From positions 488,804 through 552,803 of the forward strand of contig NZ_KB217478.1 in NCBI RefSeq assembly GCF_000331305.1: a stretch of 64,000 bases of DNA, read 5' to 3'. This document shows positions 1-9,433 of the stretch, in pieces. A program made the translations under genes and the position numbers. The notes under the pieces were generated by a model. It worked only from the letters and a program-made list of their open reading frames with translations. It did no database searches and had not been told where the DNA came from. Source of the stretch: Calothrix sp. PCC 7103. GTDB taxonomy: Bacteria > Cyanobacteriota > Cyanobacteriia > Cyanobacteriales > Nostocaceae. Positions within the stretch are counted from its first letter, which is position 1; every line of letters begins with the position of its first letter.

Positions 1-2
1 TA

Positions 3-71
3 TCGAACGTATCCCTGAAAGGCGCCTATGCTGCTCATGAATGTTATTTACTTGAACGTTTAAAGAGTTAA
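3..71 (+). CDS. C-terminal tail of an upstream gene (partial)
   Basis: An open frame enters from the left edge and stops at TAA 69-71. It reads ...AAHECYLLERLKS and contains a GGCGCC hexamer coding Gly-Ala, as in the real genes of this window. Only 22 residues are visible and I do not recognise the family. It could be chance, because the other frames close earlier. Confidence 0.35.
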   Translation, partial: SNVSLKGAYAAHECYLLERLKS

Positions 72-84
72 CAGTATATATTAT

Positions 85-112
85 GTTGGGTTCGGCAAAG
101 CCTCCACCCAAC
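85..112. repeat. GTTGGGTT hairpin repeat, copy 1
   Basis: GTTGGG and CCCAAC arms enclose a variable loop and are followed by CTAC. The same pattern recurs near 10579, 31509, 40413 and 42012, so this is a dispersed intergenic palindrome and not a gene-specific terminator. Confidence 0.7.
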
Positions 113-158
113 CTACTCCGCTCCTCAGCACTCAGTACTTTCCACTCAGCACTCTCTT

Positions 159-755
159 ATGCCTTCTGGTCGGACTCATGACCGTATTACTATTTGGGTT
201 TTGCCTGTTCTCGTTGGCGCCACTTTTTGGCAAACGCGCAATGGGAATATAACGCTGCTTATTGCTACGGGGTTTATGTTGGGTGGGTTAATGTTTGGGC
301 CTGACTTGGATATATACTCGGTGCAGTATCAGCGCTGGGGATGGTTCAAGTGGATTTGGTTGCCGTATCAAAAGAGTTTACGTCATCGCTCGTTTTTATC
401 GCATGGCCCCGTTATTGGGACTGCTTTACGAGTACTTTATTTTACAATTTTTATTAGTGTTATTACAGTTATTGTTTTGTTGATTGGTGAGAGAAGCGGT
501 AATTTAACTCTTAATTGGTATAGTTTGGTTGATAGCATCGCCAATACAGTAGTTATTCATAAGGCTGAATTTATCGCTTTGTTTGCCGGTTTAGAATTCG
601 GCGCCATGAGTCATTATCTCAGCGATTGGACGGGTTCGACTTACAAGCGCATCAAAAAACAAGGAATCCGTCAATATTTAAAGGGACTAGCAAATAATGG
701 CAAAATTAAGAAACGTAAACGAGTCGTCAGAAAGCGGAAAGTCAAAAGCAAATAA
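159..755 (+). CDS. DUF2227-family putative metal-binding membrane protein
   Basis: The 198-residue protein has the family's likely metal-ligand pattern: H7-D8, PDLD at 48-51, an RHRSFLSHGP stretch at about 75-84 and MSHYLSDW near 150. Hydrophobic segments lie at about 13-45 and 85-108, and the last 20 residues are very rich in Lys and Arg. I recognise the cyanobacterial DUF2227 metal-binding family; its biochemical role is unknown to me. The stop is 2 nt before mazG, so the two are probably co-transcribed. The YdjM-like hydrolase group is an alternative description of the same fold. Confidence 0.75.
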   Translation: MPSGRTHDRITIWVLPVLVGATFWQTRNGNITLLIATGFMLGGLMFGPDLDIYSVQYQRWGWFKWIWLPYQKSLRHRSFLSHGPVIGTALRVLYFTIFISVITVIVLLIGERSGNLTLNWYSLVDSIANTVVIHKAEFIALFAGLEFGAMSHYLSDWTGSTYKRIKKQGIRQYLKGLANNGKIKKRKRVVRKRKVKSK

Positions 756-757
756 TT

Positions 758-1558
758 ATGAACGAAAATCTTCAAGCATTACAAGAACTCATCGACGTAG
801 TAGCAAAACTCCGTAACCCCGATGGGGGATGTCCGTGGGACTTGGAGCAAACACCGCAAACTTTAACACCTTACATTATAGAAGAAGCATACGAAACTGT
901 AGATGCTATTAAAAGCGGTGACAAAAACGCTATTGCCGAAGAACTCGGAGATTTATTGTTACAAGTAGTACTACAAGCACAAATAGCTAGTGAACATGGA
1001 GATTTTTCTTTAAAAGAAGTTGCGGAAGGCATTTCACAAAAACTAATTAGGCGCCATCCTCATGTATTTGGTGATACATCAGTACAAAGCGTTGATGAAG
1101 TGCGACAAAATTGGGAGCAAATAAAAGCCACAGAAAAAGGACAATCTGCCCAAGAACAAGCATTGCTTAGTAACAAACTTAGTCAATACAACAAAAAACT
1201 GCCACCTTTAACAGCAGCAATGAAAATTTCTCAAAAAGCGGCAGGCGCCGGGTTTGAGTGGGAAAATATAGATGGAGTCTGGAACAAGCTCGCAGAAGAA
1301 GTAGAAGAATTTAAGCAAGCTTTAGCGCACGAAACACCTCAACAGCAATCTTCAGAATTTGGAGACGTGCTATTTTCACTCATCCAACTCGCACGCTGGA
1401 ATAATATCGACCCAGCAGAAGCATTACAAGGAACAAATCAACGCTTTATTCAAAGACTTAAAAAAATGGAAGCGTTTGCCGACCGTCCACTTAGCGAATA
1501 TACCTTGGCAGAATTAGAAGAACTTTGGCAACGTGCAAAAAAAGAATTACTTACCTAA
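758..1558 (+). CDS. mazG: Nucleoside triphosphate pyrophosphohydrolase MazG
   Basis: MazG hydrolyses (d)NTPs to NMP and PPi and cleans the nucleotide pool. The 266 residues contain two MazG repeats. The first has the metal-binding EExxE at 42-46 followed by EELGD at 61-65. The second has AEEVEEF and later EFGDVLF. NPDGGCPWD near residue 21 is typical of the full-length enzyme. The gene starts 2 nt after the DUF2227 gene. Its 3' end overlaps the converging proC by 12 nt, so neither gene has room for its own terminator between them. Confidence 0.95.
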   Translation: MNENLQALQELIDVVAKLRNPDGGCPWDLEQTPQTLTPYIIEEAYETVDAIKSGDKNAIAEELGDLLLQVVLQAQIASEHGDFSLKEVAEGISQKLIRRHPHVFGDTSVQSVDEVRQNWEQIKATEKGQSAQEQALLSNKLSQYNKKLPPLTAAMKISQKAAGAGFEWENIDGVWNKLAEEVEEFKQALAHETPQQQSSEFGDVLFSLIQLARWNNIDPAEALQGTNQRFIQRLKKMEAFADRPLSEYTLAELEELWQRAKKELLT

Positions 1559-2359
1559 CTCTTGCGAGCGGTTAGTAGCTGCTTTAACAGCTTGAATTAA
1601 AGCTGAACGAAATGCTGCTTTCTCTAATTCAGCGATTCCAGCGATAGTAGTACCACCTGGACTTGTCACCCGGTCTTTTAATTCAGCCGGATGAATTTTG
1701 GTTTCATGTAATAGTGTAGCTGTACCTAATACTGTTTGTAATGCTAATTGCTGTGCAACAGTACGTGGTAAACCAGATGCAACACCACCATCTGCGAGAG
1801 CTTCCACCATTAACGCGACATACGCAGGTCCACTTCCTGATAACCCCGTCACAGCATCCATCAAACTTTCAGAAACTTCTACTACTTCCCCTACTGCTGA
1901 AAATAACTGATGCGCTTTCTCCAAATGATTTACTTGAGTATCTTTACCCGCACAAATTGCTGTAATTCCGGCGCCTACAGTTGCAGGAGTATTGGGCATT
2001 GCACGTACCACGGGTAAACCCACAAAAGCCGCTTCCAACTGTCTTAAAGTCACCCCTGCCAAAATTGATACAATTAAAGGAAAATGACTTTGACTAATGA
2101 CACTAGAAATTTCCTGAGTTACACTAGTGAATACCTGGGGCTTTACGGCTAAAAACATTACCTCTGCACCCGTATTAAACACTTCAGTGTTTTCACTTAC
2201 CACATTTACTGCATATTTTTTAGCTAAAAACTCTCTCCGTGCAGAAGAAGGTTCACTAACAATAATTTCCGAAGATTTATAAATACTTGTATTGATGAGA
2301 CGGGATAAAAGCGCTTCACCCATTACCCCGCCACCGATTAAGCCAAATTTTACTGACAA
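1547..2359 (-). CDS. proC: Pyrroline-5-carboxylate reductase
   Basis: ProC performs the last step of proline synthesis, the NAD(P)H reduction of pyrroline-5-carboxylate. The 270 residues begin with a Rossmann dinucleotide site (IGGGVMGEA) and include AVKPQVF, the SGSGPAYVALMVEAL helix and the VTSPGGTTIAG active-site segment near the C terminus, all hallmarks of the family. Length is normal. It is the last gene of the minus-strand series pipX-pipY-sepF-proC, an order I know from other cyanobacteria. It overlaps mazG tail to tail. Confidence 0.95.
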   Translation of the reverse strand: MSVKFGLIGGGVMGEALLSRLINTSIYKSSEIIVSEPSSARREFLAKKYAVNVVSENTEVFNTGAEVMFLAVKPQVFTSVTQEISSVISQSHFPLIVSILAGVTLRQLEAAFVGLPVVRAMPNTPATVGAGITAICAGKDTQVNHLEKAHQLFSAVGEVVEVSESLMDAVTGLSGSGPAYVALMVEALADGGVASGLPRTVAQQLALQTVLGTATLLHETKIHPAELKDRVTSPGGTTIAGIAELEKAAFRSALIQAVKAATNRSQELGK

Positions 2360-2526
2360 GTCGAATTCACCCTAATTATATTTAACATCAAATTTGGATC
2401 AATGATAACCTTTCCAGCCTAAGAAAGACTCATATTGCAAGGATTTTTATCTATTTTTCCCCTATTAAATCCCGGTGCCCAAATTTGTCTTGATATCACT
2501 TAAATTGCTGCGAATAAAGGTACTTA

Positions 2527-3132
2527 TTACTGTGCCATACGAACTGGGTCAGAACCCCATGTTTGAGTTGGGTTTGCAGAAGCAGGACGATTTGGACGCG
2601 CTGGATGCTGTGGCACTTCATGTAAAACCCCACCTTGAGTGCTTACTTGTACACAACTTGGTGTGAACAAGAAAATACTTTCACCAATACGTTCTTGATG
2701 TCCATCAAGTGCGTATGTTCCACCCGCGACAAAATCAACTGCTCGCTGCGCTTGGTCTGGATCCATTATTGTTAAATTCAATACCACTGATTTGCGCTCA
2801 CGTAGTGCCTGAATCGCTTGAGGCATTTCTTCAAACGTCCGTGGTTCAAGCACTAACACTTCCGAAATTCCATTCAAAGCTCCGGGCATACCTATTACAT
2901 TATTCATTGTTTTCGCACCTGCTACACCAGTATTCATTGTAGTCATGGGTTCACGCCAACGTCCATTGTTCGCTGGTGCTTCTGCTGGTTGAGGTGCCGG
3001 TTGTTGTGGTGGGTTTTGCTCTTGGTAGATGTTCTGGTAATTATCGTTATCAACTTCTTCGTAGTACTCATACTCTTCTACTGGTTCATTTAAACCAACG
3101 AAGTCTTTTAATTTGGTAAATATGTTGTTCAT
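2527..3132 (-). CDS. sepF: Cell division protein SepF
   Basis: SepF (Cdv2 in cyanobacteria) anchors FtsZ filaments to the membrane at the division site. The first 14 residues can form the membrane-binding amphipathic helix. Acidic, Tyr-rich and then Pro/Gln-rich linkers run to about residue 75. The conserved SepF core follows ([43 protein letters not shown]). Length of 201 residues is usual for cyanobacteria. A CAGGAGC ribosome site lies just upstream. A 443-nt gap separates it from pipY, so it may have its own promoter. Confidence 0.93.
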   Translation of the reverse strand: MNNIFTKLKDFVGLNEPVEEYEYYEEVDNDNYQNIYQEQNPPQQPAPQPAEAPANNGRWREPMTTMNTGVAGAKTMNNVIGMPGALNGISEVLVLEPRTFEEMPQAIQALRERKSVVLNLTIMDPDQAQRAVDFVAGGTYALDGHQERIGESIFLFTPSCVQVSTQGGVLHEVPQHPARPNRPASANPTQTWGSDPVRMAQ

Positions 3133-3575
3133 TTTGACATGCTCCTGGTACTCAATACCTTGACTTAGTTAGGTAAAAATAGCTTCTCGCTGCCTTTACC
3201 ATATTTTTTCGCACGGACAATTTAAGAATTCTACCGTCATTTGTAACATTTATCACGCACAAATAAAATCTATGAGTCTTACGCTTTAACGTTAGAACAT
3301 ATTTTTATACGTAACAATGAGTCAAGATTATATCCTAAGTAGTCCGCTAGGAAAAGTTTCTTTTGACCCATATTTTAAATAGGTACACATTTGTAAATAC
3401 TATATTTCACATACCTTCGTGAATCAGGATATAATATTTTTTTTGGGTATCAAATATTGTCAGTACCAAAGTTGTTCTTTGATACTTAATGCCAAGCAAG
3501 GGCTTGTTTAATAATGTTTTAATGCCTGTAGCATTTGTCTTGACTGACTCTCAGCGTGTGTATAGATTGATTTCT
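3133..3575. other. 443-nt intergenic region, no gene seen
   Basis: AT-rich, with stops in all frames. An 8-bp inverted repeat (GTATCAAA at 3447-3454, TTTGATAC at 3478-3485) encloses a 23-nt loop. The position upstream of sepF makes this the likely home of a sepF promoter, but I cannot identify one. Confidence 0.5.
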
Positions 3576-4241
3576 TCAACGGGCGCCAAAAAGAATTGTT
3601 CCCAATCTTATCATCGTGGCGCCTGCTTTGATCCCAAGCTCATAATCACCCGACATTCCCATTGAAAGCTGCTCTATACATATGTTTGACAAATTTTGAG
3701 CATTGATTTTTTCCGCTAATTCACGAGTTTGGTTAAACACCTCTAAAGTTTGTATTTCGTCTGAATCTAAAGGCGGGATTGTCATTAAACCTTGACATTG
3801 TAAACTTTTACATTCATTTAATAAAGGCAAATCTTCGAGCAACTGGGGGATATCCCACCCAGATTTGTTGGGGTCAGGAAGAATTTTGACTTGGAAACAA
3901 ATGTGGGGATTGAGATTCATTGTAGAGGCGAGTTGGTTGAGACGTTGAGCAATCGTTACTGTATCAACAGAATGAATCCACTGAAATAGCTCCAGAGCTT
4001 TTTTGGCTTTATTGCTTTGTAAATGACCAATGAAGTGCCAGGTGATATCAGGTAAATCATGGAGTAAAGCTTGTTTTGCGGCAGCTTCTTGGATACGACT
4101 TTCGCCAAAATCGCGAATTCCTGCGGTGTAAGCGATGCGAACTACCTCCGCAGGAACTGTTTTTGTAACAGCGATTAATCGAACCTGAGCGGGTAATTGA
4201 GAACGAATGTGGTTGATGCGGTCGTGGTATGGGTTGCTCAT
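3576..4241 (-). CDS. pipY: PLP homeostasis protein PipY (YggS/PROSC family)
   Basis: This is a single-domain fold-type III PLP-binding protein without known catalytic activity that buffers vitamin B6. The lysine in IAVTKTVP (K27) is the expected Schiff-base residue. FGESRIQEA, WHFIGHLQSNKAK and the phosphate-binding SMGMSGDYELGIKAG...RLGTILFG are all present. Length of 221 residues is typical. It follows pipX by 47 nt on the same strand, the arrangement in which the two genes act together in cyanobacteria. The last codons contain two GGCGCC hexamers. Confidence 0.93.
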   Translation of the reverse strand: MSNPYHDRINHIRSQLPAQVRLIAVTKTVPAEVVRIAYTAGIRDFGESRIQEAAAKQALLHDLPDITWHFIGHLQSNKAKKALELFQWIHSVDTVTIAQRLNQLASTMNLNPHICFQVKILPDPNKSGWDIPQLLEDLPLLNECKSLQCQGLMTIPPLDSDEIQTLEVFNQTRELAEKINAQNLSNICIEQLSMGMSGDYELGIKAGATMIRLGTILFGAR

Positions 4242-4288
4242 ATGCGCGCGGTTTGGGTGAAAAGCGCGTTTGTTTTAATTAGTGGGTG

Positions 4289-4567
4289 TTAATTAAAAGT
4301 GCGCTGGAAAACACTTTGAAGCTGATTGTATTCTTCTGAAGAGCCAGAACGACGTAGAGAACGCAGGCGATTTTCGAGCATCATCCGTGCTTCCGTGCGT
4401 CCTATAGACTGGAACTTCATATTTTTGGCTTCGACAGTCACTATAAAGAATAGACGCTGTGCGTAAAGGGTTGTGAAAAGCTCTTGGTTCTCATCCACCA
4501 AGCTGATTCGGTAGAGTAAACCCCAAGTTGGATGATTTATATAAGTTTCTGGGCTATCTGAGTTCAT
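4289..4567 (-). CDS. pipX: PII-interacting protein X, NtcA co-activator
   Basis: PipX binds either the nitrogen regulator NtcA or the signalling protein PII, and so couples the carbon/nitrogen state to transcription. The 92 residues match the family from the N-terminal Tudor-like domain (YINHPTWGLLYRI, LFTTLYAQRLFFIV) to the C-terminal helices (RTEARMMLENRLRSLRRS, EEYNQLQSVFQRTF). Length is canonical. It begins the pipX-pipY pair. I saw no GTA-N8-TAC NtcA box in the 140 nt upstream. Confidence 0.93.
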   Translation of the reverse strand: MNSDSPETYINHPTWGLLYRISLVDENQELFTTLYAQRLFFIVTVEAKNMKFQSIGRTEARMMLENRLRSLRRSGSSEEYNQLQSVFQRTFN

Positions 4568-4709
4568 CTAGTGCCGTTACTTCTTTTTTGTACATATAAC
4601 CTTTTCTCTACTAATAACGAAAATTCAGCCTAATTATTACCATATTTCGCTGGAAGATTTGCTTAAAATCATATAATTGCGAATTGATAACTGCTTTCCT
4701 GAGAATTGT

Positions 4710-5111
4710 TTATGTTCCTGGCGCCACAAAAATGGCGGTAGCGGTAGCATAATCCCCATCATGACTTAAACTGAGTTGACAACTGTTATTTAGCTCCCCT
4801 GAAGTAGTGACAATAGCTTCTGCCTTGTTGTGGAATACGACGAATGGCACACCAGAAGAATGGCGGCAAATTTCTACATCAGTATATCCAATTCCTCGCC
4901 ATCCTGTGCCCAAAGCTTTTACAACCGCTTCTTTAGCTGCCCAGCGTCCAGCAAGTTTATTTATGACCATGCGAGTCATTTCGTTACTGACTCCACAGTG
5001 TTGCTGTTCGTTGGGTGTGTATACACGTTGCAAGAAGCGATCCCCGAAGCGTGTTATTAGTGCTTGTATTCTGGGTATATAGACTATATCTGTTCCGACT
5101 CGGATTTTCAT
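4710..5111 (-). CDS. acpS: Holo-[acyl-carrier-protein] synthase
   Basis: AcpS transfers 4'-phosphopantetheine from CoA to the serine of apo-ACP. D8 in GTDIVYIPRI and the glutamate in GRWAAKEAVVKALGTG are the magnesium ligands. The C-terminal SLSHDGDYATATAIF strand completes the small trimeric fold. Length of 133 residues is normal. It lies 142 nt upstream of pipX on the same strand. Confidence 0.93.
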   Translation of the reverse strand: MKIRVGTDIVYIPRIQALITRFGDRFLQRVYTPNEQQHCGVSNEMTRMVINKLAGRWAAKEAVVKALGTGWRGIGYTDVEICRHSSGVPFVVFHNKAEAIVTTSGELNNSCQLSLSHDGDYATATAIFVAPGT

Positions 5112-5176
5112 TTGGATGTAGTTGGGGCGGGTTTACAATATTGTAGTGATGTGTGAAGCATATAGTAAACCCGCCC

Positions 5177-5521
5177 TTACAATATACGTAAGGCAGCTAG
5201 TTGAGCTTCGGCTTTTTGTAGTGATTCATACCATTCGCTTTCTGAGTCACTATCTGCAACAATTCCGGCGCCAACATGTTCCCAGACAGTATTATTCTTA
5301 GCGTTGGGCGCCACGAGTAAAGTTCGGATTACAATATTCAAATCTAAATAACCTCGCCAGTCAATGTAACCAAAGGAACCATAAAACAAACTGCGACGTA
5401 CTTGCTCGAATTCTTCGATAATTTCCATGCAGCGAATTTTAGGACACCCCGTAATCGTACCACCTGGAAACATGGCGCCGATTAAAATTCCCACCACATT
5501 ACTCAGAAAGGTTTGTTGCAT
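5177..5521 (-). pseudogene. C-terminal remnant of an anthranilate/aminodeoxychorismate synthase component I
   Basis: Residues coded from about 5510 down to 5177 match the last quarter of the chorismate-binding enzymes: FPGGTITGCPK, MEIIEE, RRSLFYGSFGYIDWRG, LDLNIVIRTLL and VGAGIVADSDSESE. Full enzymes need about 450 or more residues, so the N-terminal three quarters are missing. A short stretch between SNVVG and GAMFPGG is also shortened compared with what I remember of intact homologues. The frame continues upstream to 5659 with unrelated sequence that overlaps the kinase start. I infer a decayed trpE/pabB-type copy. Confidence 0.75.
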
Positions 5522-5611
5522 TTTTAGTAACCAATCACCGAAAGGTGGAATATAGATAGTACAACAATTAGAGTTCCTTGCCTGCTTTGTGTAATTCTCT
5601 CCAATTGGTGA

Positions 5612-6763
5612 ATGGGTATGAGTCGTCCTAACAACAATGCTAACAGTATTTTTAATCACACTTCTAAATTTCCGAACAAATTACCTGACTTTAGTGAGTT
5701 CGGTTATGCTGTTGAATGTGTATTAGGACAAAACCTGAGTGGTGGTAGAGTCACCTACAAAGCCAAAACAGATTCGCAGTATGTAGTTATTAAACAATTT
5801 CAATTTGCCACAGTTGGCGCCAGTTGGTCAGGTTTTGCTGCATTTGAACAAGAAATTAATTTACTCCAACACCTAGACCATCCGCAAATACCCAAATATC
5901 TCGACTGCTTTGAGACAGAAAATGGTTTTTGCTTAGTCCAAGAGTATATTAATGCTTCCAGTTTGGCTGTATGGATGTTATCTCCCCAACAGTCATTCTC
6001 AATTTTAGATAATGCTTTTAGAGTAGCTTCAGGTGTGTTAGAGATATTGGTATACTTACAAGAGCAGGTGCCGTCAGTAATTCATCGCGATATTAAACCT
6101 GAGAATATATTAATAGATGAATCGAGTGTATATCTAGTTGATTTTGGATTGGCGCGGATGAGTGGGGAAGAAATGGGCGCCAGTACAACGGTGAAAGGTA
6201 CACTAGGGTTTATGCCACCAGAGCAAATATTAGGCAGGTCATTGACAACAGCTTCAGACTTATATAGTTTGGGTGCAACGCTAATATGCTTGTTGACACA
6301 AACACCATCTAGTCAAGTGGGAAATTTAATAGACGATTCGTTTCGTTTTAAAATTCATCAAATATTGCCAGAACTGAACTTGTACTGGGTTGACTGGTTA
6401 GAAAAAATGGTTGCACCCAATCAAGAACAAAGATTTCTCGATGCTGCAACCGCTTTAAAAGCATTATTGGCAATTAATACAAGTAGTCCTATTTATGCGA
6501 AGAAAGTAAATCATAGATATCCATTAGCAGTTGCACTCACGCTAAGTGCATTTAGTATAGGGTTACTGAGTGCATTTTCATTACATACAGTTCAACCGCA
6601 ACCCCTACCGTTACAAGTTCCGACCAAGCAGCTAATTAAACCAGGTAAAAAACCACATCTACCAAAACACTTAAAAAAAGTGCATCAATGTTTTGATTGT
6701 AGATATAGAACTGCCGATTTGCGCGAAGAAGACTTGAGAAATATAAAATTGGATTCCCCGTAA
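5612..6763 (+). CDS. Membrane-anchored Ser/Thr protein kinase with short pentapeptide-like tail
   Basis: This is a Hanks-type kinase: ATP-anchoring K61 (VVIKQF), catalytic HRDIKPEN at 158-165, DFG at 177-179 and GTLGFMPPEQ as the APE-equivalent. One transmembrane helix lies near 303-325 (YPLAVALTLSAFSIGLLSAF). The last 30 residues (CFDCRYRTADLREEDL) resemble one or two pentapeptide units with two Cys. The kinase domain is therefore cytoplasmic with a short tail after the membrane span. The start at ATG 5612 has an in-frame ATG two codons later. It diverges from, and slightly overlaps, the chorismate-enzyme remnant. Substrate unknown. Confidence 0.88.
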   Translation: MGMSRPNNNANSIFNHTSKFPNKLPDFSEFGYAVECVLGQNLSGGRVTYKAKTDSQYVVIKQFQFATVGASWSGFAAFEQEINLLQHLDHPQIPKYLDCFETENGFCLVQEYINASSLAVWMLSPQQSFSILDNAFRVASGVLEILVYLQEQVPSVIHRDIKPENILIDESSVYLVDFGLARMSGEEMGASTTVKGTLGFMPPEQILGRSLTTASDLYSLGATLICLLTQTPSSQVGNLIDDSFRFKIHQILPELNLYWVDWLEKMVAPNQEQRFLDAATALKALLAINTSSPIYAKKVNHRYPLAVALTLSAFSIGLLSAFSLHTVQPQPLPLQVPTKQLIKPGKKPHLPKHLKKVHQCFDCRYRTADLREEDLRNIKLDSP

Positions 6764-6764
6764 C

Positions 6765-7742
6765 TTAGTTGACATCATTACCGTAAACAATTCTGGCGCC
6801 CCAAAATAGTATAAGTAACATAATTGCCAACCAGTCGCGTGGTTTGAGTTTAAAATAGTGCCATTGAACACGGTGCTGGTTGGGACTTGTGAAACCACGC
6901 ACTGTAATAGCACTTGCCATTTGTTCTGCACGCAAAAACAAATTATCAAATAATCGTTCTGTAACTGTCAGCCAAATTTTAGCAGCACCTTTGAATCCTA
7001 TTTTCTTCCAATTGATAGCGCGTGTCATTATCGCTCGAATTAAATTCTGTATTTCTTCTAGTACTAAAGGTATAAAACGCAACGACAATGTTAACGTCAA
7101 AGTCACTTCTGTAATTGGTAATTTCAACATTTTTAACGGCTGCATCAAATCTTCCAGAGCAGCAGTGATTTCTTCCGGCGCCGTTGTAATTAAGTATAGA
7201 TTACTACTATATAAAACAGTAAATAGAATAGTGCTAATTCTGAGAGCTAAATCAAGTGAACGACGAGTAACTTTAAAAACACCGCGTTCAAATAAAACAT
7301 ATGTATATTTTTTACTACCAGTTTGATTAGATGTAGTAGGAGTAGGAGTAGGAGTAAGAGTAGATATAGAAGGAGTTTGTGTAGGTGTAGGTGTAGGTGT
7401 AGATTGAGATTGTGTAACAACGTGATAATCACCTAAACGTGGTTGATAATGTAAACCAAGTCCATCGGGAGTAAAACATCCAATAACAAACACCAAAAAC
7501 GTTAAAAACAACAACCCTACCATTTGTTGAGGTTGTTGCCAAATGCGTCGAGGAATACCAGATAGTAAAGTAGTCAATACTAGTAATACCACCAACAATA
7601 GGCGCCATTCATTATTGGCGAAAGTATAGGTAGTCAAGAAACTCATCAACCAAAAAATCTTGACACGGGGGTCAATCTTATGCAACCAGGTTTGTGGTTG
7701 TTCGAGATAAAGACCAAGCGGTAAAGAGCGAAGTAAATCCAT
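6765..7742 (-). CDS. CbiQ/EcfT-family ECF transporter transmembrane protein (orphan)
   Basis: EcfT proteins couple the ATPases of energy-coupling-factor transporters to a substrate-binding membrane subunit. The 325 residues have several hydrophobic segments and the conserved LPLGLYLEQPQTWLHKIDPRVKI start. The coupling-helix region shows the expected Ala-Arg-Gly style motif (ASAITVRGFTSPN). A Thr-Pro-rich insertion at about 115-140 is coded by a 6-nt microsatellite. No ATPase or S subunit lies next to it, which is usual for the cyanobacterial EcfT paired with der. Vitamin substrate unknown. It converges with the kinase, with stops 1 nt apart. Confidence 0.85.
   Translation of the reverse strand: MDLLRSLPLGLYLEQPQTWLHKIDPRVKIFWLMSFLTTYTFANNEWRLLLVVLLVLTTLLSGIPRRIWQQPQQMVGLLFLTFLVFVIGCFTPDGLGLHYQPRLGDYHVVTQSQSTPTPTPTQTPSISTLTPTPTPTTSNQTGSKKYTYVLFERGVFKVTRRSLDLALRISTILFTVLYSSNLYLITTAPEEITAALEDLMQPLKMLKLPITEVTLTLTLSLRFIPLVLEEIQNLIRAIMTRAINWKKIGFKGAAKIWLTVTERLFDNLFLRAEQMASAITVRGFTSPNQHRVQWHYFKLKPRDWLAIMLLILFWGARIVYGNDVN
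7322..7403 (-). repeat. GTAGGA/GTAGGT microsatellite inside the EcfT-like gene
   Basis: On the plus strand the run reads repeated GTAGGA then GTAGGT units. On the coding strand it yields alternating Thr-Pro pairs, an unstructured hydrophilic linker between membrane parts. Copy number is likely to vary between strains by slippage in steps of 6 nt, which keeps the frame. Confidence 0.75.
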
Positions 7743-7954
7743 TTTACGTAGGGTGCGTCACGCCATTGACAAGCCAGAAACGAAGCGACTAACCTAGTAG
7801 CGTCACGCACCTAATCAAGGTACCATCAATTTATAACCTATACATCATAATTAAGATGTGTGATGCCACTAGATTGTTGGCTTCGCTGTAAACAATTTAT
7901 AACTTATAAATCATAATATGGTGCGTGATGACACGAGCATCACGCATCCCAAGT
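7743..7954. repeat. Intergenic GGTGCGT...ACGCACC palindromic repeats
   Basis: Between the EcfT-like gene and der are GGGTGCGTCACGC near 7748, GCGTCACGCACC near 7800 and GGTGCGTGATG...CATCACGCATCC at 7920-7949. Similar GGTGCGT/ACGCACC blocks occur near 47700-47800 and 61990-62110. The 7920-7949 copy can fold as a hairpin just after the der stop. Confidence 0.6.
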
Positions 7955-9322
7955 TTAAACACGAGTTGCGCGGTTTGTGTTGATAACGCTGCCTTCTGCG
8001 TCGCGGACTTTCTTACTACGCCATAATATACGGATAGGTGTACCTTTGAAACCTAGTTGTTGACGGAATTGACGTTCGATGTAGCGACGATAGTTATCGT
8101 TGAAACGCTTGGACTCGTTGACAAATAAGGCAATCGTTGGCGGCGCCGTTGTAACTTGGGTGCCATAATAGATTTTACCTTGCTTACCACTACGACTAAC
8201 TGGGGGTGAATGCCAGTGTACTGCGTCTTCGAGTACTTCGTTGATAACAGATGTACTAACACGGCGCCTATGTGACTCAACGCTACTAACAACTAGTTCT
8301 AAGATTTTTTCTACACGCTGTCCGGTTTGAGCGCTGACGAAGATTGTGTCTGCCCACTCGGTAAAATGTAATCGTTCTTCAAGAGCTTTCTGATAGTCGT
8401 AAATTGTATGGGAGTCTTTTTCAATTGCGTCCCATTTATTTACAACAATAATACACGCGCGTCCTTCGTCAACGATTCGTCCCGCTAGTTTTTGATCTTG
8501 GTCGGTGACTCCATCCAGTGCGTCTATTACTAATAACACTACATCACTACGTCGAATAGCTTTGAATGCACGGTTAATACTAAAGAATTCTGTACCATAT
8601 TCAATACTTTTCTTTCTGCGAATTCCTGCGGTATCGATAAGACGATATTTGTGCCCGTCACGTTCAATAAATGTATCAATTGCATCGCGCGTTGTACCCG
8701 AAATCGGGCTAACGATGGCGCGTTCTTCACCGACGAATGCGTTTAATAGACTTGATTTACCGACATTTGGGCGCCCGACAATAGCAATTTTGATTTCTTC
8801 ATTTTCTGGTATATCTTGCACCATCGGTAAATGGTTAATTAACTCGTCGAGTAACTCACCTGTACCGCTACCGTGGATAGCAGAAATAGGATATGGTTCA
8901 CCGAGTCCTAATGTCCAAAACTCAGCAGCTTGCATTAAACCTTGTTCAGGAGATTCGCATTTATTAACTGCAAGCAAGACAGGAACTTTTTGAACTCGCA
9001 ACCAGGAGGCAATTTCTTCATCGGAAGAATTAGGCCCTGCTTGCCCATCTACCAGAAAAATAGCAGCACTTGCTTCGGAAAGTGCCGTCATCGCTTGCTG
9101 ACGAATGAACGGTAAAAATTCAGTATCATCGTTAAATATCAAACCACCTGTATCAACGACTGTAAACTCTCTATCACGCCAAAACGCTTTTAAGTAGGTT
9201 CTGTCACGTGTTACACCTGGTTCGTCGTGAACTATAGCAGTTTGTTCACCAGCGAGACGATTTACAAAAGTTGACTTGCCCACATTGGGGCGCCCGATAA
9301 TAGCAACAACAGGTAAACTCAT
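7955..9322 (-). CDS. der: Ribosome-assembly GTPase Der (EngA)
   Basis: Der has two GTPase domains in tandem and a KH-like C-terminal domain and is needed for 50S assembly. Both domains are intact: GRPNVGKS with DTGG and NKCE in the first, GRPNVGKS with DTAG and NKWD in the second. The basic KH-like end ([12 protein letters not shown]) follows. Length of 455 residues is typical. It diverges from the metallophosphoesterase. Confidence 0.96.
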   Translation of the reverse strand: MSLPVVAIIGRPNVGKSTFVNRLAGEQTAIVHDEPGVTRDRTYLKAFWRDREFTVVDTGGLIFNDDTEFLPFIRQQAMTALSEASAAIFLVDGQAGPNSSDEEIASWLRVQKVPVLLAVNKCESPEQGLMQAAEFWTLGLGEPYPISAIHGSGTGELLDELINHLPMVQDIPENEEIKIAIVGRPNVGKSSLLNAFVGEERAIVSPISGTTRDAIDTFIERDGHKYRLIDTAGIRRKKSIEYGTEFFSINRAFKAIRRSDVVLLVIDALDGVTDQDQKLAGRIVDEGRACIIVVNKWDAIEKDSHTIYDYQKALEERLHFTEWADTIFVSAQTGQRVEKILELVVSSVESHRRRVSTSVINEVLEDAVHWHSPPVSRSGKQGKIYYGTQVTTAPPTIALFVNESKRFNDNYRRYIERQFRQQLGFKGTPIRILWRSKKVRDAEGSVINTNRATRV

Positions 9323-9433
9323 AATAATTTAGTTAGCTCCATCTAAAATATTTAATATTTGACAGTTCAACGAATTCAAACTTAAAACAGTACAGGGATA
9401 TAAAAATAAGTCTAAAAGACTGGAGATTGAACC

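Noticed and set aside
4568..4709. NtcA-binding site upstream of pipX
   Set aside because: No GTA-N8-TAC with a well-placed -10 element was found on either strand.
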